Source: Microbacteriaceae bacterium (GTDB lineage Bacteria; Actinomycetota; Actinomycetes; Actinomycetales; Microbacteriaceae). From it: a stretch of 64,000 nucleotides of DNA. Shown here in pieces: positions 1 through 10,247 of the stretch. Position 1 is the first letter of the stretch, and every line of letters starts with the position of its first letter. Position numbers and translations under genes: made by a program. The notes below the pieces were generated by a model. That model did not search any database, was not told the DNA's origin, and was given only the letters and a program-made list of their open reading frames with translations. The stretch covers positions 558,001 to 622,000 of the forward strand of contig JAODMT010000024.1 of the NCBI GenBank assembly GCA_025464975.1, in the 5' to 3' direction.

Positions 1-1
1 T

Positions 2-877
2 CGGGTCGTCGTTGTGGATGACGGAAGTGACGGTTCGCTGGACATCCTCGACCAGTGCGCGGCCCTTGGTTGCACCGTCGTCCGACTCGCAGTGAATTCC
101 GGCATAGCGGCGGCCTTGAACGCCGGGGTCACCGAGGCAACCAACACCGCGGCGACCAACACCGAGCCGACCAACACCGCGCCGACCAACGCCGACGGCA
201 CGCCGCCGTCGTTCATTCTGACCCTCGACCAGGATTCCAGCGTGGGTCCGACCTATGTCTCGGAGCTGCTTGCCGCGTGGTCCAGCGCCGTGGCTGCGGG
301 GGTGCCGGTGGCAATGGTCGCGCCGGAAACGGTGGAGGGCCTCCCCACCAGGGTTCGCACCGTGCGGGGAAGCACCATCATCGGCGACGAACCGATTCAG
401 TCGGGGCTCCTGATCGCCACAGACACCCTCGCCCGACTCGGGCCGTTTCTCGAACCCCTCTTCATCGACGGGGTCGACACCGAGTTCTTCTTGCGCGGAC
501 GGGTCGCCGGCCTTGAGACGATCGTCGCCCGCGGCGCGCGCGTGAGCCACAGCCTCGGCGATCGTCACTATCCGACCATTCTTGGGCGCCGGATTGTGGT
601 TGCCGGAAGCGAGGTGGGCCTCGTTCGCAGCGCCCCGTTCCGTTACTACTACATTGCCCGCAACCACGTTCACTTGCTGCGGGAGTACGGGCGGTCACAA
701 CGACGCTGGGCCATCCGGGAAACGCTCCTCGACCTGAGGCACTTCGCGGTGGTGCTCGTCCTCATTCCGGGGCGGTGGCGACGCGTGCGACTCATCGCCA
801 TGGGCGTGCTGGATGGCCTGCGCCGGGTGGGCGGAAAGATGCCCGAGCGCGCAGCCGCCGTGGCTTCTGGGCGATAG
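2..877 (+). CDS. Glycosyltransferase family 2 (rhamnosyltransferase type), 5' partial
   Basis: The frame is open to the left edge and the first codons read VVVVDDGSDG, the nucleotide-sugar-binding strand of GT2 enzymes, so the true start lies upstream of the window. The acceptor-side motif LTLDQD and a later DGVDTEFF are visible, as in rhamnosyltransferases (RfbF/WbbL type) that extend cell-surface polysaccharide at the cytoplasmic membrane. Its layout matches the GT2 at 41002-41937, which carries LTIDQD and DCVDTEYC. Between the first strand and LTLDQD this copy has a low-complexity insertion of about 20 residues encoded by a 15-bp tandem repeat, absent from the paralogue. gmd follows after about 70 bases. 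The family is clear; the sugar transferred is not. Confidence 0.85.
   Translation, partial: RVVVVDDGSDGSLDILDQCAALGCTVVRLAVNSGIAAALNAGVTEATNTAATNTEPTNTAPTNADGTPPSFILTLDQDSSVGPTYVSELLAAWSSAVAAGVPVAMVAPETVEGLPTRVRTVRGSTIIGDEPIQSGLLIATDTLARLGPFLEPLFIDGVDTEFFLRGRVAGLETIVARGARVSHSLGDRHYPTILGRRIVVAGSEVGLVRSAPFRYYYIARNHVHLLREYGRSQRRWAIRETLLDLRHFAVVLVLIPGRWRRVRLIAMGVLDGLRRVGGKMPERAAAVASGR
137..196 (+). repeat. 15-bp tandem repeat (4 units) inside a glycosyltransferase gene
   Basis: Four consecutive 15-bp units begin at 137, 152, 167 and 182. The second unit reads GCGACCAACACCGAG and the others differ by one to four bases. They encode a repeated (A/P)TNT(A/E) peptide in frame. Copy-number change would lengthen or shorten the protein without shifting the frame. 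Confidence 0.85.
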
Positions 878-940
878 CCGACCCGGCGGGGAGGCGACAG
901 TCGGCCGCCCGGTAGACTCCGGATCAGGTAGGCGAGGTAG

Positions 941-3183
<2,243 letters not shown>

Positions 3184-3447
3184 GTTGGCGTGTCCTGACT
3201 CGGTGGAGAATCGATCCGATTCTACGGGACCGGTTATCCAGGTCACTAACGGACCTGCGCGGGGGCCGTTGTGGGGGCGACGTCGCTCCTCCCGCCCGCC
3301 GACACACAGCCCGGGTTTGCCCGTCGGTCCTTTCAGGTTCGTCCCAGCGTGGCAGACTAGAAGGTGACGCGATGTTGAACTTATGTCGCGCAGCGCGTTT
3401 GGGGGCGCAACAGCTCTTCGCAATGGATGGGGACGGGCCAGGGCAGA
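3184..3447. promoter_or_regulatory. Divergent intergenic region between flippase and capD-like gene
   Basis: About 260 bases separate the divergent starts at 3183 (minus) and 3448 (plus). No coding potential is convincing here. It must hold the promoters of both genes, because the plus-strand operon 3448-7692 has no other upstream space. I see no strong -35/-10 pair or hairpin. Confidence 0.35.
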
Positions 3448-5289
3448 ATGACAGATCGTACGGCGGGGGTGCGTGCCCGGGGGAGGGCGGATTCGGTTCC
3501 GCGCGCGGCGTTGGACATCGTCCTCGACGGGGTCGCTTGGACTGCCGCAATAATCTTTGCTGTCGTCCTGCGGTACGACTTTGACTGGAACCGCGTCACC
3601 TGGCGACCCCTTCTCGTTGTGTGCCTCGCGGCGGTCGTGCTGCAGGCGCTATTCGGGTGGATCTATTTCCTTTACCGTGGGCGCCACCCGTACGGGAGCT
3701 TCGCCGAGGTGGTTGCCCTGCTGTCCGCTTCGGTGAGCACCGGGCTCGTGGTCGGTGTGCCGGTTCTCCTCTTCGCTACCGGCGCCGGCGTTCCGCGAAG
3801 CGCCGTGCTCCTCGCTTTGCCGATGGCGTTCATCTTCATGGGAGCGGTTCGCTACGTTCGCCGGTTGCTTGAGGAAGGGGCGATTCGTCCGGCGGCTGGC
3901 GCGGAATTTGCCATCATCTACGGGGCGGGTTACCTCGGCGCCTCCATCGTCAAGCGCATGCTCACTGACCGCAGGTCCCAGTACATTCCTGTCGGACTGA
4001 TCGACGACGACCCGCGCAAGCGCCACGCCTGGGTGCACGGGGTGAAGGTACTCGGCACCCGCGCCGACCTTCTTTCGGCAGCCGCGAGCACCGGCGCGAC
4101 CGTGCTCGTGGTGTCAATCGCCCACGCCGATGCTGCGCTGCTACGCGAAATCACGGACGCTGCGCGCGAATCGGGGATGCAGATCATGGTGCTCCCGCCG
4201 TTCGATGAGGTGCTTCAGGGAAAGTCCCGATTGCGCGATCTTCGCGACATTTCGATCGAGGATCTGATCGGCCGTCATCCGGTCGACACCAATGTCGAGT
4301 CGATCGCCGGCTATCTTGAGGGACAGCGAGTGCTCGTCACGGGCGCCGGAGGGTCTATCGGCTCCGAGTTGTGCCGCCAGATCGCGAAATTCCGCCCGGC
4401 GGAACTCATCATGCTCGACCGGGACGAGACCGGACTGCAGGGCACCCAGATCTCGATTCTGGGTCACGGCCTGTTGGACACGAAAGACGTGGTGCTGGCC
4501 GACATTCGAGATGTCGAGGCGCTCAACGCGATCTTTGCGGACCGGCGTCCCGATGTCGTCTTTCACGCAGCGGCGCTCAAACATCTGCCGATGCTCGAGC
4601 AGTACCCGGACGAGGCGTGGAAGACCAACGTCCTCGGCACGCTGAACGTGCTCGAGGCTGCTCGTGCCGCCGGGGTCTCCACCTTCGTCAACATCTCCAC
4701 GGACAAGGCCGCCAACCCGATCAGCGTGCTCGGTCACTCCAAGCGAGTGGCCGAGAAGCTCACCGCGTGGGCGGCGGAAGAGACCGGCCGCAAATACCTC
4801 TCGGTGCGGTTCGGAAACGTCATCGGCAGCCGCGGCTCGATGCTGCCAACCTTCACCGCCCTCATCGAGGCGGGCGGCCCTCTCACGATCACCCATCCGG
4901 ATGTCACCCGGTTCTTCATGACCATTCCGGAGGCGTGTCAACTGGTGGTTCAGGCCGGCGGTATCGGCCGCCCCGGCGAGGTGCTGATCCTCGACATGGG
5001 CGAACCCGTGCGCATCATGGACGTTGCCGAGCGGATGATCGAGATGTCAGGTAAGGACATCGCGATCGTGTACACCGGCCTGCGGCCGGGCGAGAAGCTG
5101 CACGAGGAGCTCATCGGAATCCGGGAATCGGACGAGCGTCCCCTGCACCCGGGAATTTCGCACACCAAGATCGACGCGATGTCCCCTCGTGTGCTTGATA
5201 AGGCCGGCTGGAAGCGACGCCTTGCTCGAATCCCCACCGATTCGACCGGGCCAACCTCAGCCCAGTCCCACACGCGGGTCGTGGCATGA
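3448..5289 (+). CDS. CapD/WbpM/PglF-type nucleotide-sugar 4,6-dehydratase, membrane bound
   Basis: About 613 residues: four hydrophobic segments in the first ~125 residues, a first Rossmann motif at about 154 (IIYGAGYLG), and a catalytic SDR domain starting near 295 (VLVTGAGGSIGSE). This long layout is that of PglF/WbpM enzymes, which make UDP-4-keto-6-deoxy-GlcNAc from UDP-GlcNAc. The active-site strand reads STDKAANPISVLGHSK. Where PglF and WbpM carry Met in the Ser-Met-Lys triad, this protein has Leu. An upstream ATG at 3427 adds seven residues; 3448 follows the purine-rich AGGGCAGA. The stop overlaps the next start by four bases (ATGA), so the downstream aminotransferase is probably translationally coupled. 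Confidence 0.88.
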   Translation: MTDRTAGVRARGRADSVPRAALDIVLDGVAWTAAIIFAVVLRYDFDWNRVTWRPLLVVCLAAVVLQALFGWIYFLYRGRHPYGSFAEVVALLSASVSTGLVVGVPVLLFATGAGVPRSAVLLALPMAFIFMGAVRYVRRLLEEGAIRPAAGAEFAIIYGAGYLGASIVKRMLTDRRSQYIPVGLIDDDPRKRHAWVHGVKVLGTRADLLSAAASTGATVLVVSIAHADAALLREITDAARESGMQIMVLPPFDEVLQGKSRLRDLRDISIEDLIGRHPVDTNVESIAGYLEGQRVLVTGAGGSIGSELCRQIAKFRPAELIMLDRDETGLQGTQISILGHGLLDTKDVVLADIRDVEALNAIFADRRPDVVFHAAALKHLPMLEQYPDEAWKTNVLGTLNVLEAARAAGVSTFVNISTDKAANPISVLGHSKRVAEKLTAWAAEETGRKYLSVRFGNVIGSRGSMLPTFTALIEAGGPLTITHPDVTRFFMTIPEACQLVVQAGGIGRPGEVLILDMGEPVRIMDVAERMIEMSGKDIAIVYTGLRPGEKLHEELIGIRESDERPLHPGISHTKIDAMSPRVLDKAGWKRRLARIPTDSTGPTSAQSHTRVVA

Positions 5290-6419
5290 CCGATCGGATC
5301 TACATGTCCTCCCCTGACGTAGGTCAGCTCGAGGAACAGTACGTTGTTGCCGCCATGCGATCCGGATGGATCGCCCCTCTCGGCCCCGACGTCGATGCCT
5401 TCGAGCGCGAGTTGGCAGCCCGAGTGGGAGTGAAGCACTCGGTTGCCCTGAGTTCAGGTACATCGGCGCTGCACTTGGGGCTCCTTGGCATCGGAGTCAG
5501 GCCCGGCGACGTCGTACTGACCTCCACCATGACATTCGCAGCCACTGCTAACGCGATCGTTTACACCGGCGCAGAACCGTACTTTGTTGATTGTGAGCTT
5601 GAAACCGGCAATATGGATCCGGGGCTTCTCCGCGAGGCGTTGACGGAACTGACCGCGAAGGGCGAGAAAGTATCGGCAATAGTGCCGGTCGATTTGCTCG
5701 GCAAAGCAGTGAACTACACCGAAATCTGTTCGATAGCTGATGAGTATGGAATTCCAGTGCTCTCAGACGCTGCCGAATCGCTCGGCGCTAGCCACAGGGG
5801 TGGGGCTGCGGGGTCATTTGGCAGGGCTTCAGTTGTCTCGTTCAACGGGAACAAGATCATGACCACGTCGGGTGGCGGCATGCTGCTGACAAATGACGAG
5901 AAGTTGGCAAATTACTCAAGATATCTCGCCACCCAGGCTCGCCAGCCTGTGGCGCATTACGAGCACGTCGACATTGGATACAACTACAGGATGAGCAATC
6001 TGCTTGCGGCGCTCGGCCGCGCGCAGCTTTCCCGACTGGATGAGATGATAGCGCGCCGCCGCGCGATGCGAGAGCTGTATAGGGACTTCTTTACTGACGT
6101 TCCTGGGGTTGAGATTTTTGGCGGACTTGCTGATGAAGACGACAACTGTTGGTTGACGTCCATAATCGTTGACCGCACGATAGCCGGATGGTCAGGCCCT
6201 GACCTGAGCGCGGCTCTTTCGGCCGATAACATCGAAAGCCGACCGCTCTGGAAGCCGATGCATCTCCAACCGGTTTTCGCCAGCGCTAGATCAGTGACGA
6301 ACGGTCAGGCGGAGCGGCTGTTTGATGCGGGCCTCACTCTTCCAAGCGGTTCAGCCCTTGGCATTGTAGAAATTGATCGCTTGATGACCAGTCTCCAGGC
6401 CTTCTTGGCAACCTCATGA
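5286..6419 (+). CDS. PglE/DegT-type PLP-dependent nucleotide-sugar aminotransferase
   Basis: 377 residues of the DegT/DnrJ/EryC1/StrS family. These enzymes transfer an amino group from glutamate to a keto-sugar nucleotide. SSGTSALHLGLL binds the PLP phosphate, and the Schiff-base lysine is in SFNGNKIMTTSGGG near residue 188. Its position directly after the PglF-type dehydratase and before a PglC/PglD pair points to conversion of UDP-4-keto-6-deoxy-GlcNAc to the 4-amino sugar, the PglE step of bacillosamine synthesis. The start overlaps the upstream stop (ATGA) and the stop overlaps the next start. Base composition falls within this gene compared with the upstream gene, so a transfer boundary may lie near its 5' end. 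Confidence 0.85.
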   Translation: MTDRIYMSSPDVGQLEEQYVVAAMRSGWIAPLGPDVDAFERELAARVGVKHSVALSSGTSALHLGLLGIGVRPGDVVLTSTMTFAATANAIVYTGAEPYFVDCELETGNMDPGLLREALTELTAKGEKVSAIVPVDLLGKAVNYTEICSIADEYGIPVLSDAAESLGASHRGGAAGSFGRASVVSFNGNKIMTTSGGGMLLTNDEKLANYSRYLATQARQPVAHYEHVDIGYNYRMSNLLAALGRAQLSRLDEMIARRRAMRELYRDFFTDVPGVEIFGGLADEDDNCWLTSIIVDRTIAGWSGPDLSAALSADNIESRPLWKPMHLQPVFASARSVTNGQAERLFDAGLTLPSGSALGIVEIDRLMTSLQAFLATS

Positions 6420-7057
6420 AAACGCGGTCGGGCGTTCACCAGTACGACGCTCTCAAACGGGTCCTTGACGCATTTTTTGCGGCGTTGGGCCTGTTAGTTT
6501 CCTCTCCGGCCCTTGTTGTTGTGGCCCTATTGGTATTCGCGCGATTGGGCAGGCCTGTTATTTTTTCGCAAGAGCGGCCTGGACGCGACGGGCAGATTTT
6601 CCGACTTTACAAATTTCGGACAATGAAGCAGTTTGACACCAACAAGCAACTCGTCACAGACGAGCAGCGATTAACTCGATTTGGGAGGCTGCTCAGATCG
6701 ACCAGTTTGGACGAGTTGCCGACTCTGCTGAATGTACTTCGCGGTGACATGAGCGTGGTGGGGCCCAGACCCTTGCTTTCACAATATCTCGATCGATACA
6801 CGCCAGATCAAGCCCGACGACACGACGTTCGGCCCGGCATAACCGGGCTTGCCCAAGTGAACGGCCGCAATCTGCTGAGTTGGGATGAAAAGTTCGCGCT
6901 TGACCTCCAATACATCGAAGGCCGTCGACTCGGGCTAGATCTGAAAATCGTGGTTGCAACCATCGGCGCGGTGTTTAGCAGGAGCGGAATATCGGCACCG
7001 GGCGAGGCCACAGCTTCAGAGTTTATGGGCACCGACGGAATCGATTTGAGCTCGTGA
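6416..7057 (+). CDS. PglC-type phosphoglycosyl transferase (initiating sugar transferase)
   Basis: A small bacterial sugar transferase of 213 residues. It transfers a phospho-sugar from a UDP-sugar to undecaprenyl phosphate, the first membrane step of glycan assembly. The size is that of monotopic PglC rather than the larger WbaP/WcaJ form: one N-terminal hydrophobic hairpin (about residues 13-45), then FSQERPGRDGQIFRLYKFRTM and the catalytic Asp-Glu in TSLDELPTLLNVLRGDMSVV, ending with GPRPLL. Neighbouring PglF/E/D-type genes suggest UDP-diNAc-bacillosamine as donor. The ATGA overlap upstream and GTGA overlap downstream indicate coupled translation. Base composition is low in G+C. Confidence 0.88.
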   Translation: MKTRSGVHQYDALKRVLDAFFAALGLLVSSPALVVVALLVFARLGRPVIFSQERPGRDGQIFRLYKFRTMKQFDTNKQLVTDEQRLTRFGRLLRSTSLDELPTLLNVLRGDMSVVGPRPLLSQYLDRYTPDQARRHDVRPGITGLAQVNGRNLLSWDEKFALDLQYIEGRRLGLDLKIVVATIGAVFSRSGISAPGEATASEFMGTDGIDLSS

Positions 7058-7692
7058 TCCGCAGGTTGGTCGTAGTCGGGGCTGGCGGATTTGGCCGCGA
7101 AACCGTTGACGTGGTGGAGGCTATTAACGGCCTTGAGCCGTCGTTTGATCTTCTCGGAGTTCTTGACGACAGCCCGAGCGACCTGAACCTTCAGCGACTC
7201 CGCGACCGAAACGTGGACTACTTGGGCTCGCTGGCTGAATGGCTCCCGCTTGGGCGGCAGGCCGAATATGTGGTAGCCATTGGATCGCCTTCGATTAGAC
7301 GACGAATTTCAGAGCATCTCGATTCGGCCGGCTTCCACGCCGCATCATTGATACATCCTCATGCAATAATCGGATCGCGAGTGACGCTGGCTAAGGGGTC
7401 GATCGTTTGCGGAGGAGTTCACATATCCACCAATTGTTCCATCGGTGCGCACGTCCACCTCAATCCAAACTGCACCGTCGGTCACGATGCCGTGATCGGC
7501 GATTACGTCTCAGTTAATCCAGGCGCGGTTATTTCGGGGGAGGTGAACGTGTTTCCGGACGCGCTTGTGGGGGCGGGAGCGGTCGTGCTTCAGGGGCTAG
7601 AGGTTGGCGAGGGCGCCGTGATCGGAGCGAGCGCGTGCGTCGTAAAAAACGTTGCTACCGCCGCGATTGTCAAAGGCGTGCCTGCGCGCTGA
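7054..7692 (+). CDS. PglD/NeuD-type sugar O/N-acetyltransferase
   Basis: 212 residues. The N-terminal Rossmann-like half (VVVGAGGFGRETVDVV) binds the UDP-sugar, and the C-terminal half is a left-handed beta-helix with hexapeptide repeats (for example IGSRVTLAKGS, IGAHVHLNPN). The catalytic His is in CTVGHDAVIGD near residue 144. PglD acetylates the C4 amine of UDP-4-amino-6-deoxy-GlcNAc to give UDP-N,N'-diacetylbacillosamine, and the three upstream genes provide the earlier steps and the lipid-primer transferase. The GTG start overlaps the upstream stop. A NeuD role in sialic-acid-like pathways is the main alternative, but no neuB/neuC-type gene is present. Confidence 0.85.
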   Translation: MIRRLVVVGAGGFGRETVDVVEAINGLEPSFDLLGVLDDSPSDLNLQRLRDRNVDYLGSLAEWLPLGRQAEYVVAIGSPSIRRRISEHLDSAGFHAASLIHPHAIIGSRVTLAKGSIVCGGVHISTNCSIGAHVHLNPNCTVGHDAVIGDYVSVNPGAVISGEVNVFPDALVGAGAVVLQGLEVGEGAVIGASACVVKNVATAAIVKGVPAR

Positions 7693-7763
7693 GCCCGCGC
7701 CAATTCGCGTTTCTCAACATTTCTGCCTAAGACAAGCAAAACAACATGGACATAGAGGATCAA

Positions 7764-9035
7764 ATGCCAACTACCACCTGCCACAAGGTTGTTATCGTCG
7801 GTCAAGGTTACGTCGGGCTGCCGGTAGCGATGCGAGCAGTGGAAATGGGACACAACGTAGTCGGTATCGATCTGGACGAACGTCGAACGTCCAGCCTGGT
7901 TCGAGGAGTGTCTTATGTCGACGACATAACAGACGAGCAACTCTTCCTTGCTCTCGCCTCGGGTCGCTACCTTCCCACCATTGACTACTCCGACACTCAA
8001 GATTTCGATATTGCTGTCATTACGGTCCCGACGCCGCTTCGCGAGGGATTGCCGGACCTCACCTTCATCGAGCGTTCATCTGAATCGCTTGCATCGCGAT
8101 TGAAAGTCGGTTCGACCGTAATTCTGGAGTCGACAACCTACCCGGGGACCACACAGGAGCTGATGGTCCCCATTCTTGAGAGCGGGTCTGGGCTGAAGGC
8201 TGGAACCGATTTTTATGTCGGCTACAGCCCAGAGCGTATCGATCCCGGAAATAAGACCTGGGGTTTCGTTGAAACGCCCAAGGTGGTCTCCGGAATCAAT
8301 CCGGAGTCTCTTCGGCGGGTGAAAGGCTTTTACGACGGTCTAGTCAACAGCACGGTTCCGGTTAGTTCGCCGAAAGAGGCTGAGCTGACAAAGTTGCTGG
8401 AAAACACCTTTCGCCACGTGAACATCGCTCTCGTGAATGAACTGGCGATCTTCGGACATCAACTCGGGGTTAACGTTTGGGAGTCCATCGAAGCCGCTAG
8501 CACAAAGCCTTTCGGATTCATGAAGTTCACGCCAGGACCCGGCGTTGGTGGACACTGTCTTCCCGTCGATCCCAGCTACTTGTCGTGGCAGGTTAGGCAG
8601 AAGTTGGGCCAAAGTTTCCGGTTCATCGAGCTGGCGAACGACATCAATGACCATATGCCGGACTATGTGGTGCAGCGAATTATCGCAATTCTGAATCGGG
8701 ATCGAAAGTCCCTAAATGGAGCAAAAGTTCTATTGATCGGTCTCGCCTACAAAAAGAACACCGGGGACATTCGAGAATCACCGTCGTTGCGCTTGATCGA
8801 CCTTCTTGCTGAGTATGGTGCCACAATTTCGGCGGTCGATGGGCATGTCGAAGACTACCGCTGGCCCGGTGGAGTGACTCGAGCAGAGCTGACTTCAGAA
8901 GAATTGAGCAATGCGGATATCGCAGTTGTAGTAACCGATCATGATGAATTTGATATTTCGCTAATCGGGAGCTCGTGCAGTCCAGTGCTTGACACCAAAG
9001 ACAGCATCAAAGGCGCACGTGTCGAAAGGTTGTAA
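7764..9035 (+). CDS. UDP-sugar 6-dehydrogenase (WbpA/TviB type)
   Basis: A UDP-glucose/UDP-HexNAc dehydrogenase-family enzyme of 423 residues. It performs the two-step NAD-dependent oxidation of C6 to a uronic acid. VVIVGQGYVGLPVAM is the NAD-binding motif, VITVPTPL follows, and the catalytic cysteine is in GVGGHCLPVDPSYLSW near residue 265. Length and the GHCLPVDP motif resemble the UDP-GlcNAc/ManNAc branch (WbpA, TviB, WecC) more than UDP-glucose dehydrogenases. An ATG at 7746 adds six residues; 7764 has an AGAGG sequence five bases upstream. The epimerase at 14640 could act on its product, and the AsnB-type gene could amidate it. Confidence 0.85.
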   Translation: MPTTTCHKVVIVGQGYVGLPVAMRAVEMGHNVVGIDLDERRTSSLVRGVSYVDDITDEQLFLALASGRYLPTIDYSDTQDFDIAVITVPTPLREGLPDLTFIERSSESLASRLKVGSTVILESTTYPGTTQELMVPILESGSGLKAGTDFYVGYSPERIDPGNKTWGFVETPKVVSGINPESLRRVKGFYDGLVNSTVPVSSPKEAELTKLLENTFRHVNIALVNELAIFGHQLGVNVWESIEAASTKPFGFMKFTPGPGVGGHCLPVDPSYLSWQVRQKLGQSFRFIELANDINDHMPDYVVQRIIAILNRDRKSLNGAKVLLIGLAYKKNTGDIRESPSLRLIDLLAEYGATISAVDGHVEDYRWPGGVTRAELTSEELSNADIAVVVTDHDEFDISLIGSSCSPVLDTKDSIKGARVERL

Positions 9036-9083
9036 CGCCAAGAGGCTACGGCAATCAGTCGTCTCAGCCGCCATGAACATTTA

Positions 9084-10247
9084 GTGATGCTCCTACGGCT
9101 GGCATCGTCGGCGATATCGGGCGGTTTGTACGGCGCATTGACCTCGATTCTTGCGTTGCTTCTGCTCTCGCCCGGCGACTACGGTTTGTTCTCAATTGTC
9201 TATCTGATCTTTGCTTTCGGCATATCCCTGCAGTACTCGATTCTCAATGAGGCTTGGGCGAGAGCGCTCGGACGGAATCTCCGCTTTGACTCGTGGGATG
9301 CCTTCTCGACCATGTTGATGGCTCTCTCCGCTTTAGTGGCGCTGGCGGCTTTCCTAACTGGCATGGCAGTTCCGGGCTTGGATCCGTACAGTTGGTGCTT
9401 GGCTTTGGCCGTCGTATTTTCCTTGTACCGAGGCGGTGCTAGATACTTCTCGATCGCCCAGGGCGAGTTGCGGCGGGTGCTCGTTTCCGATGTGGGCGGC
9501 ATCGCAGTCTTTGCAGTCTCCGTGATCGTCTTATCACTCGCACACTTGTCGGTTATGTGGATTGTGATCGGAAGTTGGGCGGCTTCGGCCGCCATGTGCT
9601 CCCTAATCCTTCGGCGTCCTTGCTATCGGCGCGGCCTTGGACCATTGTCATGGATTCGCTCACATCACAATGAGATCAGACCGCTTCTCGTTGACTCTTT
9701 GTTGATGGACGCCGGCGCAATCGGCACCCCGTTCTTGCTCGCGGGTTTCATGGGTTCAACTCGCTTTGGGATCTATCGTGCCGTTTCCAATGTCGCTTTG
9801 CCGGTCCGGCTGTTGGTGGATCCCATTCGTCCAGCGCTCGGACGGACTTCTCCTGCCCGCCTGTTTTCGCGATCTAGCGGGTTCGCAATCGCGCTCGTTA
9901 CCCTTGTGATGGCCGCAGGGTGTTATTTCGCCCTGACGTTGGTAGTGCCACGGATTGGGTTCCATGTCGGGACGCTTTCGTCCCTCGTTCCATTCGCCCT
10001 GCCAGCGAGCCTATTTGTTGCGGGCAGCCTTCTTGGCACGGTGTACTACATCATCTGTCGCACAAACGCGTCTCACCGTCACATTGTCATCGGCCGAATC
10101 ACGCAGACCGTGCTGGTGATTGCGATGCCCATTCTGGGCTTTGCTTTGAGCGAATTGGGGGGCGCGATATGGGGCTTTGCTCTATCCAGCGTGATTTCTG
10201 GCGCGGTGTGGGTATGGTTCGCGTACCTGAGTTCTCAACGCTCGTGA
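9084..10247 (+). CDS. Polysaccharide flippase-like multispanning membrane protein
   Basis: 387 residues, nearly all in hydrophobic segments separated by short basic loops, with the start LRLASSAISGGLYGALTSIL typical of Wzx/MATE-fold polysaccharide transporters. Two adjacent starts (GTG 9084, ATG 9087) are possible and no clear ribosome binding site precedes either. This is the second flippase in the locus. Because it follows the bacillosamine-type and uronate-type genes in the low-G+C segment, it is a good candidate to export that lipid-linked glycan. Its 3' end overlaps the convergent asnB-type gene by 13 bases. Confidence 0.72.
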   Translation: MMLLRLASSAISGGLYGALTSILALLLLSPGDYGLFSIVYLIFAFGISLQYSILNEAWARALGRNLRFDSWDAFSTMLMALSALVALAAFLTGMAVPGLDPYSWCLALAVVFSLYRGGARYFSIAQGELRRVLVSDVGGIAVFAVSVIVLSLAHLSVMWIVIGSWAASAAMCSLILRRPCYRRGLGPLSWIRSHHNEIRPLLVDSLLMDAGAIGTPFLLAGFMGSTRFGIYRAVSNVALPVRLLVDPIRPALGRTSPARLFSRSSGFAIALVTLVMAAGCYFALTLVVPRIGFHVGTLSSLVPFALPASLFVAGSLLGTVYYIICRTNASHRHIVIGRITQTVLVIAMPILGFALSELGGAIWGFALSSVISGAVWVWFAYLSSQRS

